From positions 682,001 to 746,000 of the forward strand of contig NZ_AP012330.1 in assembly GCF_001025215.1 (NCBI RefSeq): a DNA stretch of 64,000 nt, in the 5' to 3' direction. Positions 7,458-16,394 of this stretch are shown piece by piece. Source of the stretch: Bifidobacterium pseudocatenulatum DSM 20438 = JCM 1200 = LMG 10505 (GTDB taxonomy: Bacteria; Actinomycetota; Actinomycetes; Actinomycetales; Bifidobacteriaceae). Both the position numbers and the translations under genes were made by a program. The notes below the pieces were generated by a model that was not told the DNA's origin, did no database searches, and saw nothing but the letters and a program-made list of their open reading frames with translations. Numbering within the stretch: position 1 is the stretch's first letter; every line of letters begins with the position of its first letter.

Positions 7458-9374
7458 TTATTCGCTGAGAATACCGCGGATTCGAGAGACGATGGTTTCT
7501 GAAGTCAATCCGTAACGTTCGTTAAGCTCGCCAAGAGGCACTCGGTCGGTGAACTCTTTGGCTGCGCCGAAATTCAGCACACGAACGTGAGAAGCCTTGG
7601 TATTACTGGAATTGGCATAAAATGCGGTGACTTTCTCACCCCATCCGCCTTCTAGCTGGCCATCTTCCAACGTAACAACCAAACGATGCCCATCGGCAAG
7701 CATCGCCAGTAATTCGGCATCCATCGTGGAATATTGCAATGCGTCAACAAGCGTTGCGGTAATCGCAGCATGTTCTTCATCATTTTCGGCCAGTGCCGAC
7801 GTAATTTCGGCAGCCAACGGCATGGTATTGCCGAGTCCAAGAATCGCCACATCCCTGCCGGGCTGAACGATCTGATAGCGGGCGAACGGGCATGCTCCGG
7901 CAATATTGACGGCTGGATCATGCTCTTCGGCACGCTGCAACGGGTCGAACGCCATATCGGCGGCACGTTCAAGTGCGAGAATCTGCTCGCCGGGCATACG
8001 AATCGCCACTACGCCATGTCCGGACGGGCCGGTAGCCCAAGCCAACATGTCAAGCATCTGTTCGCCGCTCGCGGGAGCCAAACAGGTCACGTCGGGAACA
8101 TTGGCGAACATCGTCATATCGAATGTGCCCGAATGCGTATTGTCCGCGCCGGAAATTCCCGCGCCGAAAATCAGCAGCGTGGCGGGAACATGATTCAATG
8201 CCAACTCTTGCTGCAGCTGGTCGAACGTGCGTTGGAAGAACGTGGCGGAAGTCGCAAGCACCGGGCGTCCGCCAGCCCTGGCGATACCCGCGGCGAATGC
8301 GGCGGCATGTTCTTCCGTGATACCGGTATCGACGTAGTGGGCGCCGGCACGTTCACGAAAATCTCGGGTGATGCCATTCGATCCGGGGGTTGCGGGGGAG
8401 ATGACCACCAATCCCGGCTCATTGTCGAAACGACGTTCCAGCGATGCCATGGCCATTTCGCCATAATATTTGCGTGCGTCGAGCGGTTTGCCGAGCGAGG
8501 CCTCCGGATCCTGCCAATGGTTGGCCTCGCATTGGCCCGCATGAGGTTGAGGATTGGTCTGATTGCAGCCATCCGAACCATTGTCGGCTTCCGTTTCGTC
8601 ATTGAAGCCCAAGCCTTTGGTGGTGTGGATATGCACTACGATCGGGTGGTCAATGTCTTTGACCTCGTTCAGTACTTCCACCAGCGCGTCAACGTCATTA
8701 CCCTGCTCCACATAGCGGTAGTCCAAGCCGAATGCCTTGAACAGATTCAGTTCGGCCATGCCATTCGACGTACGCAACTTGGCAAGCTGCCCGTACATAC
8801 CGCCGAAATCCTCAGCGATCGACATTTCGTTGTCGTTGACGATGATGATGAGATTACCGCCCTGTTCGGCCGCATTGTTCAGCCCCTCGAACGCAATGGC
8901 CGAACTCAGGGATCCATCGCCGATAATGGCGATAACATTGCCGATAGTGCTTTCGCCGGCGGCGCCGCGCTGCATATCGCGGGTTTTGGCAAGACCGCAG
9001 GCCAGAGAAATCGAAGTGCCGGTATGGCCGAGCACAAAGGAATCATGTTCGCTTTCCAGCGGATTCGTGAAACCGGTCACTTCATCAAAACGAGATTGGT
9101 CCAAGTATGCTTCGGCGCGGCCGGTAAGCATTTTGTGCACGTAGCTTTGGTGCGACACGTCGAAAATGAAACGGTCGCGGGGCGAGTCGAACACGCGGTG
9201 CAATGCCACAGTGAGCTCCACCACGCCAAGATTCGAGCCGATATGCCCGCCATGTTTTTTGCCGTAGTCGAGCAGCGTGGCGCGGATTTCGAGGCATAGA
9301 TCGCGTAATTGCTGGGCTGAAAGGGCATGTACGTCCGCCGGAGTGTGAATCGAACTCAAAATGCCAGCGGTCAT
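7458..9374 (-). CDS. 1-deoxy-D-xylulose-5-phosphate synthase-like transketolase family protein
   Basis: This ThDP enzyme of 638 residues has the DXS layout. The N-terminal half has K-K-H-G-G-H-I-G-S-N-L-G-V-V-E-L-T and the ThDP/Mg motif G-D-G-S-L-S-S-A-I-A-F-E-G-L-N-N. The pyrimidine-binding half has the catalytic Glu region G-I-T-E-E-H-A-A-A-F-A-A-G and a C-terminal transketolase domain. DXS would make DXP from pyruvate and glyceraldehyde 3-phosphate for the MEP isoprenoid route. The block that in canonical DXS reads D-R-A-G-L-V-G-x-D-G-x-T-H is G-A-G-I-S-G-A-D-N-T-H-S-G here, so this is a divergent branch. ATG 9374 is chosen; a TTG at 9383 is possible. Confidence 0.75.
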   Translation of the reverse strand: MTAGILSSIHTPADVHALSAQQLRDLCLEIRATLLDYGKKHGGHIGSNLGVVELTVALHRVFDSPRDRFIFDVSHQSYVHKMLTGRAEAYLDQSRFDEVTGFTNPLESEHDSFVLGHTGTSISLACGLAKTRDMQRGAAGESTIGNVIAIIGDGSLSSAIAFEGLNNAAEQGGNLIIIVNDNEMSIAEDFGGMYGQLAKLRTSNGMAELNLFKAFGLDYRYVEQGNDVDALVEVLNEVKDIDHPIVVHIHTTKGLGFNDETEADNGSDGCNQTNPQPHAGQCEANHWQDPEASLGKPLDARKYYGEMAMASLERRFDNEPGLVVISPATPGSNGITRDFRERAGAHYVDTGITEEHAAAFAAGIARAGGRPVLATSATFFQRTFDQLQQELALNHVPATLLIFGAGISGADNTHSGTFDMTMFANVPDVTCLAPASGEQMLDMLAWATGPSGHGVVAIRMPGEQILALERAADMAFDPLQRAEEHDPAVNIAGACPFARYQIVQPGRDVAILGLGNTMPLAAEITSALAENDEEHAAITATLVDALQYSTMDAELLAMLADGHRLVVTLEDGQLEGGWGEKVTAFYANSSNTKASHVRVLNFGAAKEFTDRVPLGELNERYGLTSETIVSRIRGILSE

Positions 9375-9545
9375 CGTGCGCAATCACCCTTCCCTACGAT
9401 CAGTGCAACCAAGTGCGAAATCATATCCCACTGTATGCCCCGACGAGGGTGTTTGCGGGCAAAGGAGCGCAAAGTCTTCTCAACTTGAGGCACAATAGAG
9501 GTGTTTGCAATCGTGAAAAGCCGTTATTCGCAAAGGAGCGCGAAC

Positions 9546-10535
9546 ATGAAAGCCGTATATGCCACCGGAACGAATTATGATGATCCGCTGTCCGTGCTTG
9601 AAGTGGGCACTATGCCTGAGCCTGAAACCAAGCCATTCTGGTCCACCATTCGTGTGAACTCGGCGAGCGTGAACCATCATGACGTGTGGAGTCTGCAAGG
9701 TGTGGGGCTTTCCGACGAGCAGACGCCGATGATCCTCGGCACGGACGCGGCTGGCGTGTTGGAAGAAGACATTCCCGTACGAAAGGGACTTAAGGCCGGT
9801 TCCGAAGTGGTCTTGTATACCTTCGTTGGTACCGATGGCGCCGGTGTGATGCCGGGGGAGAGACGCTCGATCCTGTCCGAACGGTATGCGGGAACCATGG
9901 CCGAATACACACAGGTGCCCAGCGCCAACGTGTTCGCCAAGCCCGCGAATCTGAATCTTGATGAGGCTGCCGCATTGGGTACCAGCTGGCTTACCGCATA
10001 TTCCCTGCTGTTCGCATCGGCGAATGTGAAGCCGGGAGACACGGTGCTTATTCAAGGCGCCGGAGGCGGCGTGTCGACCGCGGCGATTCAGCTTGCTCAC
10101 GCGGCCGGATTGGAAGTGTTCGTCACGTCACGAAGCGAAGACAAGCGTGCGCGAGTGTTGCAGCTCGGTGCCGATGCGGCTTTTGAAACGGGTGCGCGAC
10201 TGCCACGCAAGGCGGATGCCGTCATTGAATCCGTCGGCGCGGCCACATGGAGTCATTCCGTCAAATCCGTACGTCCGGGAGGAACTATCGCCATTTGCGG
10301 CGCGACTACTGGCGACCAGCCGGGTGCAGAGCTTACGAGAATCTTCTTCCAGGATATTCGAGTGCAGGGCAATACCATGGGCTCCCGTGAGGATTTCGCA
10401 CGTTTGCTGAAATTCGTGGAACATGCCGATCTGCATCCGGTCATCGATTCCGCATATGCGATCGACGACGCGCATCTTGCGTTCTCCAAGATCGTGAATG
10501 GCGACGTTTTCGGAAAAATCGTGCTGCACATCTAG
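9546..10535 (+). CDS. Medium-chain dehydrogenase/reductase (quinone oxidoreductase-like)
   Basis: This 329-residue MDR protein has a GroES-like N-terminal domain (H-H-D-V-W-S-L-Q-G-V-G and G-T-D-A-A-G-V-L-E), then a Rossmann domain with V-L-I-Q-G-A-G-G-G-V-S-T-A-A-I-Q-L-A at about 160-178. The structural-zinc cysteines and the usual catalytic zinc ligands of alcohol dehydrogenases are not evident, which favours a zinc-free NADPH quinone/enone reductase. Start ATG 9546 has RBS AAAGGAG. It is a single-gene unit diverging from the DXS-like gene. Substrate unknown. Confidence 0.8.
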   Translation: MKAVYATGTNYDDPLSVLEVGTMPEPETKPFWSTIRVNSASVNHHDVWSLQGVGLSDEQTPMILGTDAAGVLEEDIPVRKGLKAGSEVVLYTFVGTDGAGVMPGERRSILSERYAGTMAEYTQVPSANVFAKPANLNLDEAAALGTSWLTAYSLLFASANVKPGDTVLIQGAGGGVSTAAIQLAHAAGLEVFVTSRSEDKRARVLQLGADAAFETGARLPRKADAVIESVGAATWSHSVKSVRPGGTIAICGATTGDQPGAELTRIFFQDIRVQGNTMGSREDFARLLKFVEHADLHPVIDSAYAIDDAHLAFSKIVNGDVFGKIVLHI

Positions 10536-10561
10536 CCGATTGCGTAAAGTAAACGGTGTTC

Positions 10562-10575
10562 AAGAACATGTTCTT
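10562..10575 (+). promoter_or_regulatory. Palindrome AAGAACATGTTCTT before purE
   Basis: A perfect 14-base palindrome lies 24 bases before the purE start. It could be an operator, but 7-base arms are expected by chance a few times in a window this size. Confidence 0.25.
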
Positions 10576-10598
10576 TTGGATTCTTTCGGAGGTCCTTG

Positions 10599-11096
10599 AT
10601 GGCAGACAACAAGCCTGAAGTCGCAGTGATTATGGGGTCGGCGAGCGATTGGGAAACCATGAAGCATGCCTGCGAGATGCTTGACCAGTTCGAAGTGCCG
10701 TACATGAAGCAGGTGATTTCCGCGCACCGCACCCCGGAATTGATGGGCGAGTTCGCGCATAGTGCCCGTGCCAACGGTCTGAAGGTCATCATCGCCGGAG
10801 CCGGCGGCGCGGCACATCTGCCGGGCATGGTCGCGGCCCAGACCACCCTGCCGGTCATCGGCGTGCCGGTGCGTTCCCATGCGCTGTCCGGTTGGGATTC
10901 GCTGCTGTCCATCGTGCAGATGCCAGGCGGCATCCCGGTCGCCACCACCGCAGTCGGCAACTCCGGTGCCACAAACGCAGGTCTTTTGGCTGTGAGCATT
11001 CTGAGCACCACCGATGAGCGTTTGGCCAATGCTTTGCAGGAATATCGTGACTCTCTGAAGGAAAAGGTGGCTGAATCCAATGCCCAGCTTGTCTGA
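10599..11096 (+). CDS. purE: N5-carboxyaminoimidazole ribonucleotide mutase PurE
   Basis: PurE (165 residues) converts N5-CAIR to CAIR in purine synthesis and works with PurK. The sequence has the class I PurE signatures I-M-G-S-A-S-D-W at about 13-20 and the active-site loop S-A-H-R-T-P-E, followed by [13 protein letters not shown]. Start ATG 10599 has RBS GGAGG with 6-base spacing. It overlaps purK by 17 bases, so the pair is translationally coupled. The rest of the purine genes lie about 11 kb away on the other strand. Confidence 0.97.
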   Translation: MADNKPEVAVIMGSASDWETMKHACEMLDQFEVPYMKQVISAHRTPELMGEFAHSARANGLKVIIAGAGGAAHLPGMVAAQTTLPVIGVPVRSHALSGWDSLLSIVQMPGGIPVATTAVGNSGATNAGLLAVSILSTTDERLANALQEYRDSLKEKVAESNAQLV

Positions 11097-12249
11097 GGAA
11101 ACCAATGGCCGTGTTGAACGTCTGATGCCAGGGGCCACCATCGGCATTATCGGTGGCGGTCAGCTTGGCCGCATGATGGCGTTGTCCGCCCGCTACATGG
11201 GCTTCCGCATCGGCGTGCTCGACCCGACTCCGGATTGCCCGACCGCACAGGTGGCCGACTTCCAAGTCACTGCCGAATACGACGACATCACCGCGATCCG
11301 AGAACTGGCTGAAAAGTCCGACGTGCTCACGTACGAGTTCGAAAACGTGAACGCCGACGCCATCGACGAAGTGCGTTCCTTGTCTGCAGCCCCGCAAGGC
11401 ACCGATTTGCTGCGTGTCACGCAGGATCGCGTCAACGAGAAGCAGTTCATCAATGATCATGGCACGCCGACCGCACCATGGAAGGCCGTCAACAGCGTTG
11501 AGGAGCTTGATGCGGCGCTCGGTGAAATCCATTACCCGGCCGTGCTGAAAACCCGTTCCGGCGGGTACGACGGCCACGGCCAGACCGTGCTGAAATCCGA
11601 TGCCGATCTCGAAAAGGTACGAGCCCGTGCCGATCGCGGTGGCGGATTCCCGCCGAGCATTCTCGAAGGATTCGTCGATTTCGCATTCGAAGCGAGCATT
11701 CTCGTTGCCGGTAACGGCAAGGATTATGTGACCTTCCCGATCGTGCGCAACGAGCATCGTAACAATATTCTGCACATGACCATCGCTCCGGCCGAAGTCA
11801 GCGAAGACGTGGCGAAGGAAGCGCACGAACTCGCTTTGCGTTTGGCGCAAGGCTTCGAACTGGCCGGCATCCTCGCTATCGAACTCTTCGTTACCAAGGA
11901 TGAGCGGGTTATCGTCAACGAGCTTGCCCCGCGCCCGCATAACTCCGGTCATTACACCATCGAAGCGTGCTCGTTCGACCAGTTCGACGCGCATATTCGA
12001 GGCATCGCCGGGTGGCCGCTCGAACAGCCCGAACTGCTCAAGCCGGCTGTTATGGTCAATGTGCTCGGGCAGCATGTGGCCCCGACCCGCGCGCTGATCG
12101 CCGAGCATCCCGAATGGAATATGCACGACTATTGCAAGGCTGAAGTGCGTCATGATCGCAAGATGGGGCATATCACCGTGCTGACCGACGACACCAGGCA
12201 AACTGTGGCGGATCTTGAACGGACCGGCTGCTGGGATGATTTGAAATAA
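11080..12249 (+). CDS. purK: N5-carboxyaminoimidazole ribonucleotide synthase PurK
   Basis: This 389-residue ATP-grasp enzyme makes N5-CAIR from AIR, bicarbonate and ATP. It has the N-terminal [12 protein letters not shown] at about 17-28, the ATP-grasp [10 protein letters not shown] at about 160-170, and the metal/ATP region [12 protein letters not shown]. Start 11080 overlaps purE; M-P-G-A-T-I-G at 11125 is an alternative without its own RBS. Confidence 0.96.
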   Translation: MPSLSEETNGRVERLMPGATIGIIGGGQLGRMMALSARYMGFRIGVLDPTPDCPTAQVADFQVTAEYDDITAIRELAEKSDVLTYEFENVNADAIDEVRSLSAAPQGTDLLRVTQDRVNEKQFINDHGTPTAPWKAVNSVEELDAALGEIHYPAVLKTRSGGYDGHGQTVLKSDADLEKVRARADRGGGFPPSILEGFVDFAFEASILVAGNGKDYVTFPIVRNEHRNNILHMTIAPAEVSEDVAKEAHELALRLAQGFELAGILAIELFVTKDERVIVNELAPRPHNSGHYTIEACSFDQFDAHIRGIAGWPLEQPELLKPAVMVNVLGQHVAPTRALIAEHPEWNMHDYCKAEVRHDRKMGHITVLTDDTRQTVADLERTGCWDDLK

Positions 12250-12254
12250 AACCG

Positions 12255-12734
12255 ATGACGGCATGTTTCGCGCGTCAGCCTTTCCCTGAGGGGAGGACGG
12301 CGCGCGAAGCCATCAAGAACGGACATAGATTGACGGACGGACGCGTGGAGCGCAACACCAAACAAAAAGAACTGATTCATGATGCGTTGAAGGCAAACGA
12401 TGAATTCATTTCCGCACAGGATTTGCATCGCAAGCTGGAAGACGAAGGCGTGAAGGTCGGCCTTGCCACTGTATATCGTCAATTGAATGCCTTGGCTGAG
12501 GCAGGCGAGGCTGATACCGTGCGTTTGGAAGGCCAACAGCTGTTCCGTCTGTGTGGTGATGACGGGCATCACCATCATCTCGTATGCACGAATTGCGGCA
12601 AAACCGTGGAAATCGAATCGCCATCCGAAACTTGGCTGCGTGGCATCAGCGAGAAATACGGATTCACCATCGAACGGCATACGCTTGAGGTGTTCGGACT
12701 ATGCCCCGACTGCCGGAATGAGGCACGACGGTAA
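12255..12734 (+). CDS. Fur-family metalloregulator, probably Zur
   Basis: The winged-helix DNA-binding domain includes I-S-A-Q-D-L-H-R-K-L and the recognition helix G-L-A-T-V-Y-R-Q-L. It is followed by the metal-sensing domain with G-H-H-H-H-L-V-C-T-N-C-G-K and C-terminal C-P-D-C, the two CxxC pairs of the structural zinc site. The His-rich H-H-H-H stretch and lack of extended C-terminus suggest Zur more than Fur, but this is inference. The true start is unclear: ATG 12255 lacks an RBS, and TTG 12330 would give a 134-residue protein closer to the family norm. A GGGGAGG stretch at about 12290 is not well placed for either. Confidence 0.85.
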   Translation: MTACFARQPFPEGRTAREAIKNGHRLTDGRVERNTKQKELIHDALKANDEFISAQDLHRKLEDEGVKVGLATVYRQLNALAEAGEADTVRLEGQQLFRLCGDDGHHHHLVCTNCGKTVEIESPSETWLRGISEKYGFTIERHTLEVFGLCPDCRNEARR

Positions 12735-13010
12735 TTCCGTCGATCTCAACAATTTCGCCGATTTCAGCAACAACGGTTATGCGGACGGCGGAATCCTTGA
12801 CGACAACTAGATACTGCCATCCGAACTGTCTATACCCCCTCATCGTTCTTTTGCGATTTCATCGACATATGCGTAAGAAAATCAGAAGAAACTGTGGATG
12901 AAATCGATCATTACAGCTTTTTGTCAGATATGGTCGCGAGAATAGTGCCTTGGCGTCGCCGTAAGGCGGGAAACGAAGCGAACTGACACGTTACGAGTGG
13001 AGATAAACAC
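12735..13010 (+). other. Intergenic region, no gene seen
   Basis: No supported ORF, hairpin terminator or convincing promoter pair. A GTGGAG ribosome binding site precedes the TTG start at 13011. Confidence 0.4.
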
Positions 13011-15086
13011 TTGACGAACGAATCCGTGAATACAGAGACGATTGAGGAACTGAAGATCTCGACGATTGATCCAAACGCACCCGCCAAGGAACGTAAGGAA
13101 TTCCCAGGGTGGTTGTACGGCATACTGTTTGTGGTGTTCGACGCCATCGGTGTGGCAGCGCTACAGATTGGCGTCAGTCAATCCGCTACACGCGTCAAGC
13201 TTTCGAACAACATGTGGCTGACCGGTTGGGGCTTCGTCACCAAAATGTTCACCAACCTCAACTTTGTGGCGGTGCTCAACCTGATTTTGTGGGGCGTGCT
13301 GTATGTGATACTGCTCATGCTCATCAACCGCTTCTGGATCGCCACGCCAATATTTCTGGCGGTGACATTCATTATCGCGGTGATCGAACATTTCAAAGTA
13401 TCCATCCGATATGAGGCGATTCTTCCCAGCGATCTGAACTTCCTCAAAGCCGATGCGGGCAATCTTATGAGCTTCATGCCGGCAGGCGCACAGTGGACCA
13501 TTCTGCTCGCCGTCGTCATATTCGTTGCTTTCATTGCGCTTTTCGTATTCCTGAATCATCGTGACGGCCGTCACGGCAAGCTTTTCCGTGGCGACGACAA
13601 GCAGTCGCGCTCGCTGAATGCCATCGTGCGACTACTGCTGATCATCGTGCCGGGAACGTTCTTCACGCTGTATTCCATGCAGGTGAGCACTGTCGGATCT
13701 TGGGCGAAAACCTTCTCTTCGGCAATGGGGGACATGCCGTCCATGTGGGATTCCGTCTACGATGCGCAGCGCAACGGACCGATGGTCGCCTTCACCAGGC
13801 AGCTGAATCCGAAAGTCATGGTGAAGCCTGACGACTATTCCGAAGAAACCATGAAGGAAGTCGCGGCACGATACGAAAAAGAAGCGAAGAAGATCAACGC
13901 ATCTCGTACCGAGAACATGACCGACAGTACGGTGATCTATGTGCTGTCCGAATCCTTCTCCGACCCGTCTCGCGTGCCGGGGCTTAAGATCAACAAGGAT
14001 TCCATGCCCAACATTCGTTCCATCAAAGAGAATACGACCTCCGGTTTGATGCTTTCTTCCGGATATGGCGGTGGTACCGCAAACCTCGAATACATGGGAT
14101 TGACGGGTTTGAGCATGTCGAATTTCGATTCGTCGCTCACCAGCCCGTATCAGCAGCTTGTGCCGAGCGAGCATTGGACGCCGACCATCAACCAGCTGTG
14201 GGGGGCGTCGAAGAATTCCATCGGACTGCACCCGTACGAATCGTCTATGTACTCGCGTGCGACCAACTATAAGAAGTTCGGATTCTCGCATTTCTACACG
14301 TTGACCGGTCCGGACGTCATCTCGCATCAAGACAAGATCGACGATTCGCCGTACGTGTCTGACGAAGCGACGTACGAGAGCACCATCGAAGAAGTCAAGA
14401 AAACCGATGGCAACCAGTTCCTGCAGGTCATCACCATGCAGAACCACATGCCATACCACGATTGGTATAAGAACAACGATTTCAAGGCCGAATCCACTAC
14501 GGACACTCCTTTGGAGGACGATGAGAAGGAGTCCATCGAAACCTATCAGAAGGGTGCGGCTCTGACCGACGAGGCGACCGCCGACTTCCTTGACAAGCTC
14601 GACGCCATCGACAAGCCGATCACCGTGGTGTTCTACGGCGATCATCTGCCGGGCATTTATTCGTCCGCTTCCGAAGACGACAACAATTCGCTTGCCTTGC
14701 ATCTGACGGATTATTTCATCTGGTCCAACAAGGCGTCCAGCTCGCAAGGCAACGAGATCGACAACGCCGACTATTCGTCGCCGAACTTCTTCGTGGCGCA
14801 GGCCGCCGAGCATATGAACGCCAAGGTGTCCCCGTATCTGGCGTTCCTCACGCAAATGCATGAGAAAATCTCCGCCATGGAGCCACCTGTCGTCAACAAT
14901 ATCCAGGGATGGGACCGTATCCCTGAAGGTCAGAACATCTATCTCGACGCTGACGGCAATCCCATGGCCGAAAGCGACTTCGACGCGGAAACCCAGCAGT
15001 TGCTTGCCGACTACCAGCTGATTCAGTACGATATCACCACAGGGAAGAACTACCTGAAAGACACCGATTTCATGGATCTTCCCTAG
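13011..15086 (+). CDS. LTA synthase/phosphoglycerol transferase family sulfatase-fold membrane protein
   Basis: This 691-residue protein has about five N-terminal transmembrane helices (35-60, 85-105, 110-130, 165-190, 205-225), then a large extracellular alkaline-phosphatase/sulfatase domain. The metal site and nucleophile are visible: V-L-S-E-S-F at about 305, the Thr in S-G-Y-G-G-G-T-A-N-L-E-Y at about 350, and F-Y-G-D-H-L-P-G at about 543. It should transfer glycerophosphate onto a cell-surface lipoglycan or polysaccharide. The start is TTG 13011 with RBS GTGGAG. The next gene follows after 17 bases. The C-terminus carries an extra E/D-rich 60-70 residue tail. Confidence 0.88.
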   Translation: MTNESVNTETIEELKISTIDPNAPAKERKEFPGWLYGILFVVFDAIGVAALQIGVSQSATRVKLSNNMWLTGWGFVTKMFTNLNFVAVLNLILWGVLYVILLMLINRFWIATPIFLAVTFIIAVIEHFKVSIRYEAILPSDLNFLKADAGNLMSFMPAGAQWTILLAVVIFVAFIALFVFLNHRDGRHGKLFRGDDKQSRSLNAIVRLLLIIVPGTFFTLYSMQVSTVGSWAKTFSSAMGDMPSMWDSVYDAQRNGPMVAFTRQLNPKVMVKPDDYSEETMKEVAARYEKEAKKINASRTENMTDSTVIYVLSESFSDPSRVPGLKINKDSMPNIRSIKENTTSGLMLSSGYGGGTANLEYMGLTGLSMSNFDSSLTSPYQQLVPSEHWTPTINQLWGASKNSIGLHPYESSMYSRATNYKKFGFSHFYTLTGPDVISHQDKIDDSPYVSDEATYESTIEEVKKTDGNQFLQVITMQNHMPYHDWYKNNDFKAESTTDTPLEDDEKESIETYQKGAALTDEATADFLDKLDAIDKPITVVFYGDHLPGIYSSASEDDNNSLALHLTDYFIWSNKASSSQGNEIDNADYSSPNFFVAQAAEHMNAKVSPYLAFLTQMHEKISAMEPPVVNNIQGWDRIPEGQNIYLDADGNPMAESDFDAETQQLLADYQLIQYDITTGKNYLKDTDFMDLP

Positions 15087-15103
15087 AGGCAAGGGGGGAA
15101 GAG

Positions 15104-16201
15104 ATGGCCGCAACCGATCGCGAACAGCAGATTTTGGCGTGGATTAAGCAGAATCCTTTGATCAGCCAAAACGAGCTTGCGGAACTGTGCGGCATCACCC
15201 GTTCAGGGGTGGCCGCGCACATCTCCAACCTGATGAAAAAAGGGTACATCCAAGGCAAAGGGTATATCGTCACTCCGCCCAGCTATGTGGCTGTTGTTGG
15301 CGCCATCAATATAGACCATTACGGTGTCGCCATGCAGGATGTGGTTGGGGAAAGTTCCAACATGGGGCGCATTGTGTCATCCGTGGGCGGCATTGGTTAC
15401 AATATCGCCTACAATCTGAACCGGCTTGGCGTGCCGAATTATTTGATTTCCGTCTATGGTGATGATGAGAACGGCGAACGCGTCAAGCAGGACGCGTATG
15501 CCAACGGCATTGACATCACGCATGCCAAGCAGATTTCCCATATGCCTACTTCCACCTTCTTGTCGGTTGTTTCCGCGCAGGGGCGTCAGATTGTGGGTCT
15601 TGATGATATGCAGATCAGTGCGGAAATCACCCCGGAATTTCTAGCGCAACGAGAGCAGACCATCGTCAATGCGGAAATGGTGGCGATTGATTCGAGCTTG
15701 CCGTCTGATGCCATAGCATGGGTTTGCGAAAAAACAAGTCGACCGATTTTCGTGCGCGTGGTTTCCGTTAATAAAGCGGCGCGAATCACGCCGGTGCTCG
15801 ATCGCATCGACACTATGGTGCTTAATTCCGCCGAAGCCAAATTCGTGTCGGGGATTGAGGTGCATGACGAGGCCAGTGCCAGAGATTGCGCCGAACATTT
15901 GCTGCGGTCCGGTGTGCGTAATGTGTTTCTTTTTGTGGATGATTCGGACATGCTGTACTGCTGCGAACATGAAAGCTTTTTCTGGTCTTTGCCGGGAAGG
16001 GCGGAGGAACGTCGATATACCAATGGTGGTGCGTCGGCGGCGTTGAGTGCGCTGGTGTGGGCGCGTCGTGAGCATAAAACACAGCGGGAATGCGCTAGAT
16101 ATGCGTCTGCGGCGGCTGCGATGAATATGTCTCAGGTGCAGTCGATTTGCGCTGATTTTTCTGAAGAAGCTGTGCGGCGCAAAGCTGATTTGCTGCAGTA
16201 A
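15104..16201 (+). CDS. Winged-helix / PfkB fusion (YeiI-like) with degenerate kinase site, probable nucleoside-responsive regulator
   Basis: Residues 1-55 form a winged helix (R-E-Q-Q-I-L-A-W-I, then S-Q-N-E-L-A-E-L-C-G-I-T-R-S-G-V). From about 62 a PfkB-family sugar/nucleoside kinase fold follows: V-G-A-I-N-I-D, G-G-I-G-Y-N-I-A-Y-N-L, then Y-G-D-D-E-N-G. The PfkB anion-hole and catalytic motif, normally N-G-A-G-D, reads T-N-G-G-A-S-A-A here, so the catalytic Asp is gone. The fold resembles the neighbouring kinase at 16395 and E. coli YeiI (HTH plus kinase). I infer a ligand-sensing transcription factor made from a dead kinase, controlling the promoter at 16292. It has its own terminator (16237). 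Confidence 0.8.
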   Translation: MAATDREQQILAWIKQNPLISQNELAELCGITRSGVAAHISNLMKKGYIQGKGYIVTPPSYVAVVGAINIDHYGVAMQDVVGESSNMGRIVSSVGGIGYNIAYNLNRLGVPNYLISVYGDDENGERVKQDAYANGIDITHAKQISHMPTSTFLSVVSAQGRQIVGLDDMQISAEITPEFLAQREQTIVNAEMVAIDSSLPSDAIAWVCEKTSRPIFVRVVSVNKAARITPVLDRIDTMVLNSAEAKFVSGIEVHDEASARDCAEHLLRSGVRNVFLFVDDSDMLYCCEHESFFWSLPGRAEERRYTNGGASAALSALVWARREHKTQRECARYASAAAAMNMSQVQSICADFSEEAVRRKADLLQ

Positions 16202-16236
16202 CGCAGGTATGGCGGTCTTACATTTGTTTCTTTCGT

Positions 16237-16258
16237 AATCGCGAGACACGCGATTTTT
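16237..16258 (+). terminator. Intrinsic terminator after the regulator gene
   Basis: AATCGCG (16237-16243), loop AGACA, CGCGATT (16249-16255), then TTT. It isolates the regulator from the operon downstream. Confidence 0.7.
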
Positions 16259-16291
16259 CCATATGTTACATCGATGAAATATAAGCAAAAG

Positions 16292-16320
16292 TTGACTGGC
16301 TTAAACTTTTGTTGTATTCT
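16292..16320 (+). promoter_or_regulatory. Strong promoter of the nucleoside operon
   Basis: The -35 TTGACT (16292-16297) and -10 TATTCT (16315-16320) are separated by exactly 17 bases in an AT-rich stretch. Transcription would start near 16327, leaving a leader of about 68 bases. Confidence 0.75.
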
Positions 16321-16328
16321 AAATTGAA

Positions 16329-16344
16329 GATAAAACGTTTCATC
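16329..16344 (+). promoter_or_regulatory. Near-palindromic operator at the transcription start
   Basis: GATAAAACGTTTCATC has two 8-base halves that match as an inverted repeat with one mismatch and a central CG, like LacI-type or similar repressor sites. It lies directly downstream of the -10, a position that blocks initiation. The adjacent dead-kinase regulator is the obvious candidate binder. Confidence 0.55.
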
Positions 16345-16394
16345 AAGGGTGTATCAAGGCAGATATATCCCCGAAAATGTAGGAGGCAATATCC

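Noticed and set aside
9459..9541. Two copies of GCAAAGGAGCGC before the MDR gene
   Set aside because: They are mainly Shine-Dalgarno sequence; no sign of operator function.
10562..10575. Palindrome before purE as a pur operator
   Set aside because: Seven-base arms are expected by chance, and it is not shared with purF or purC.
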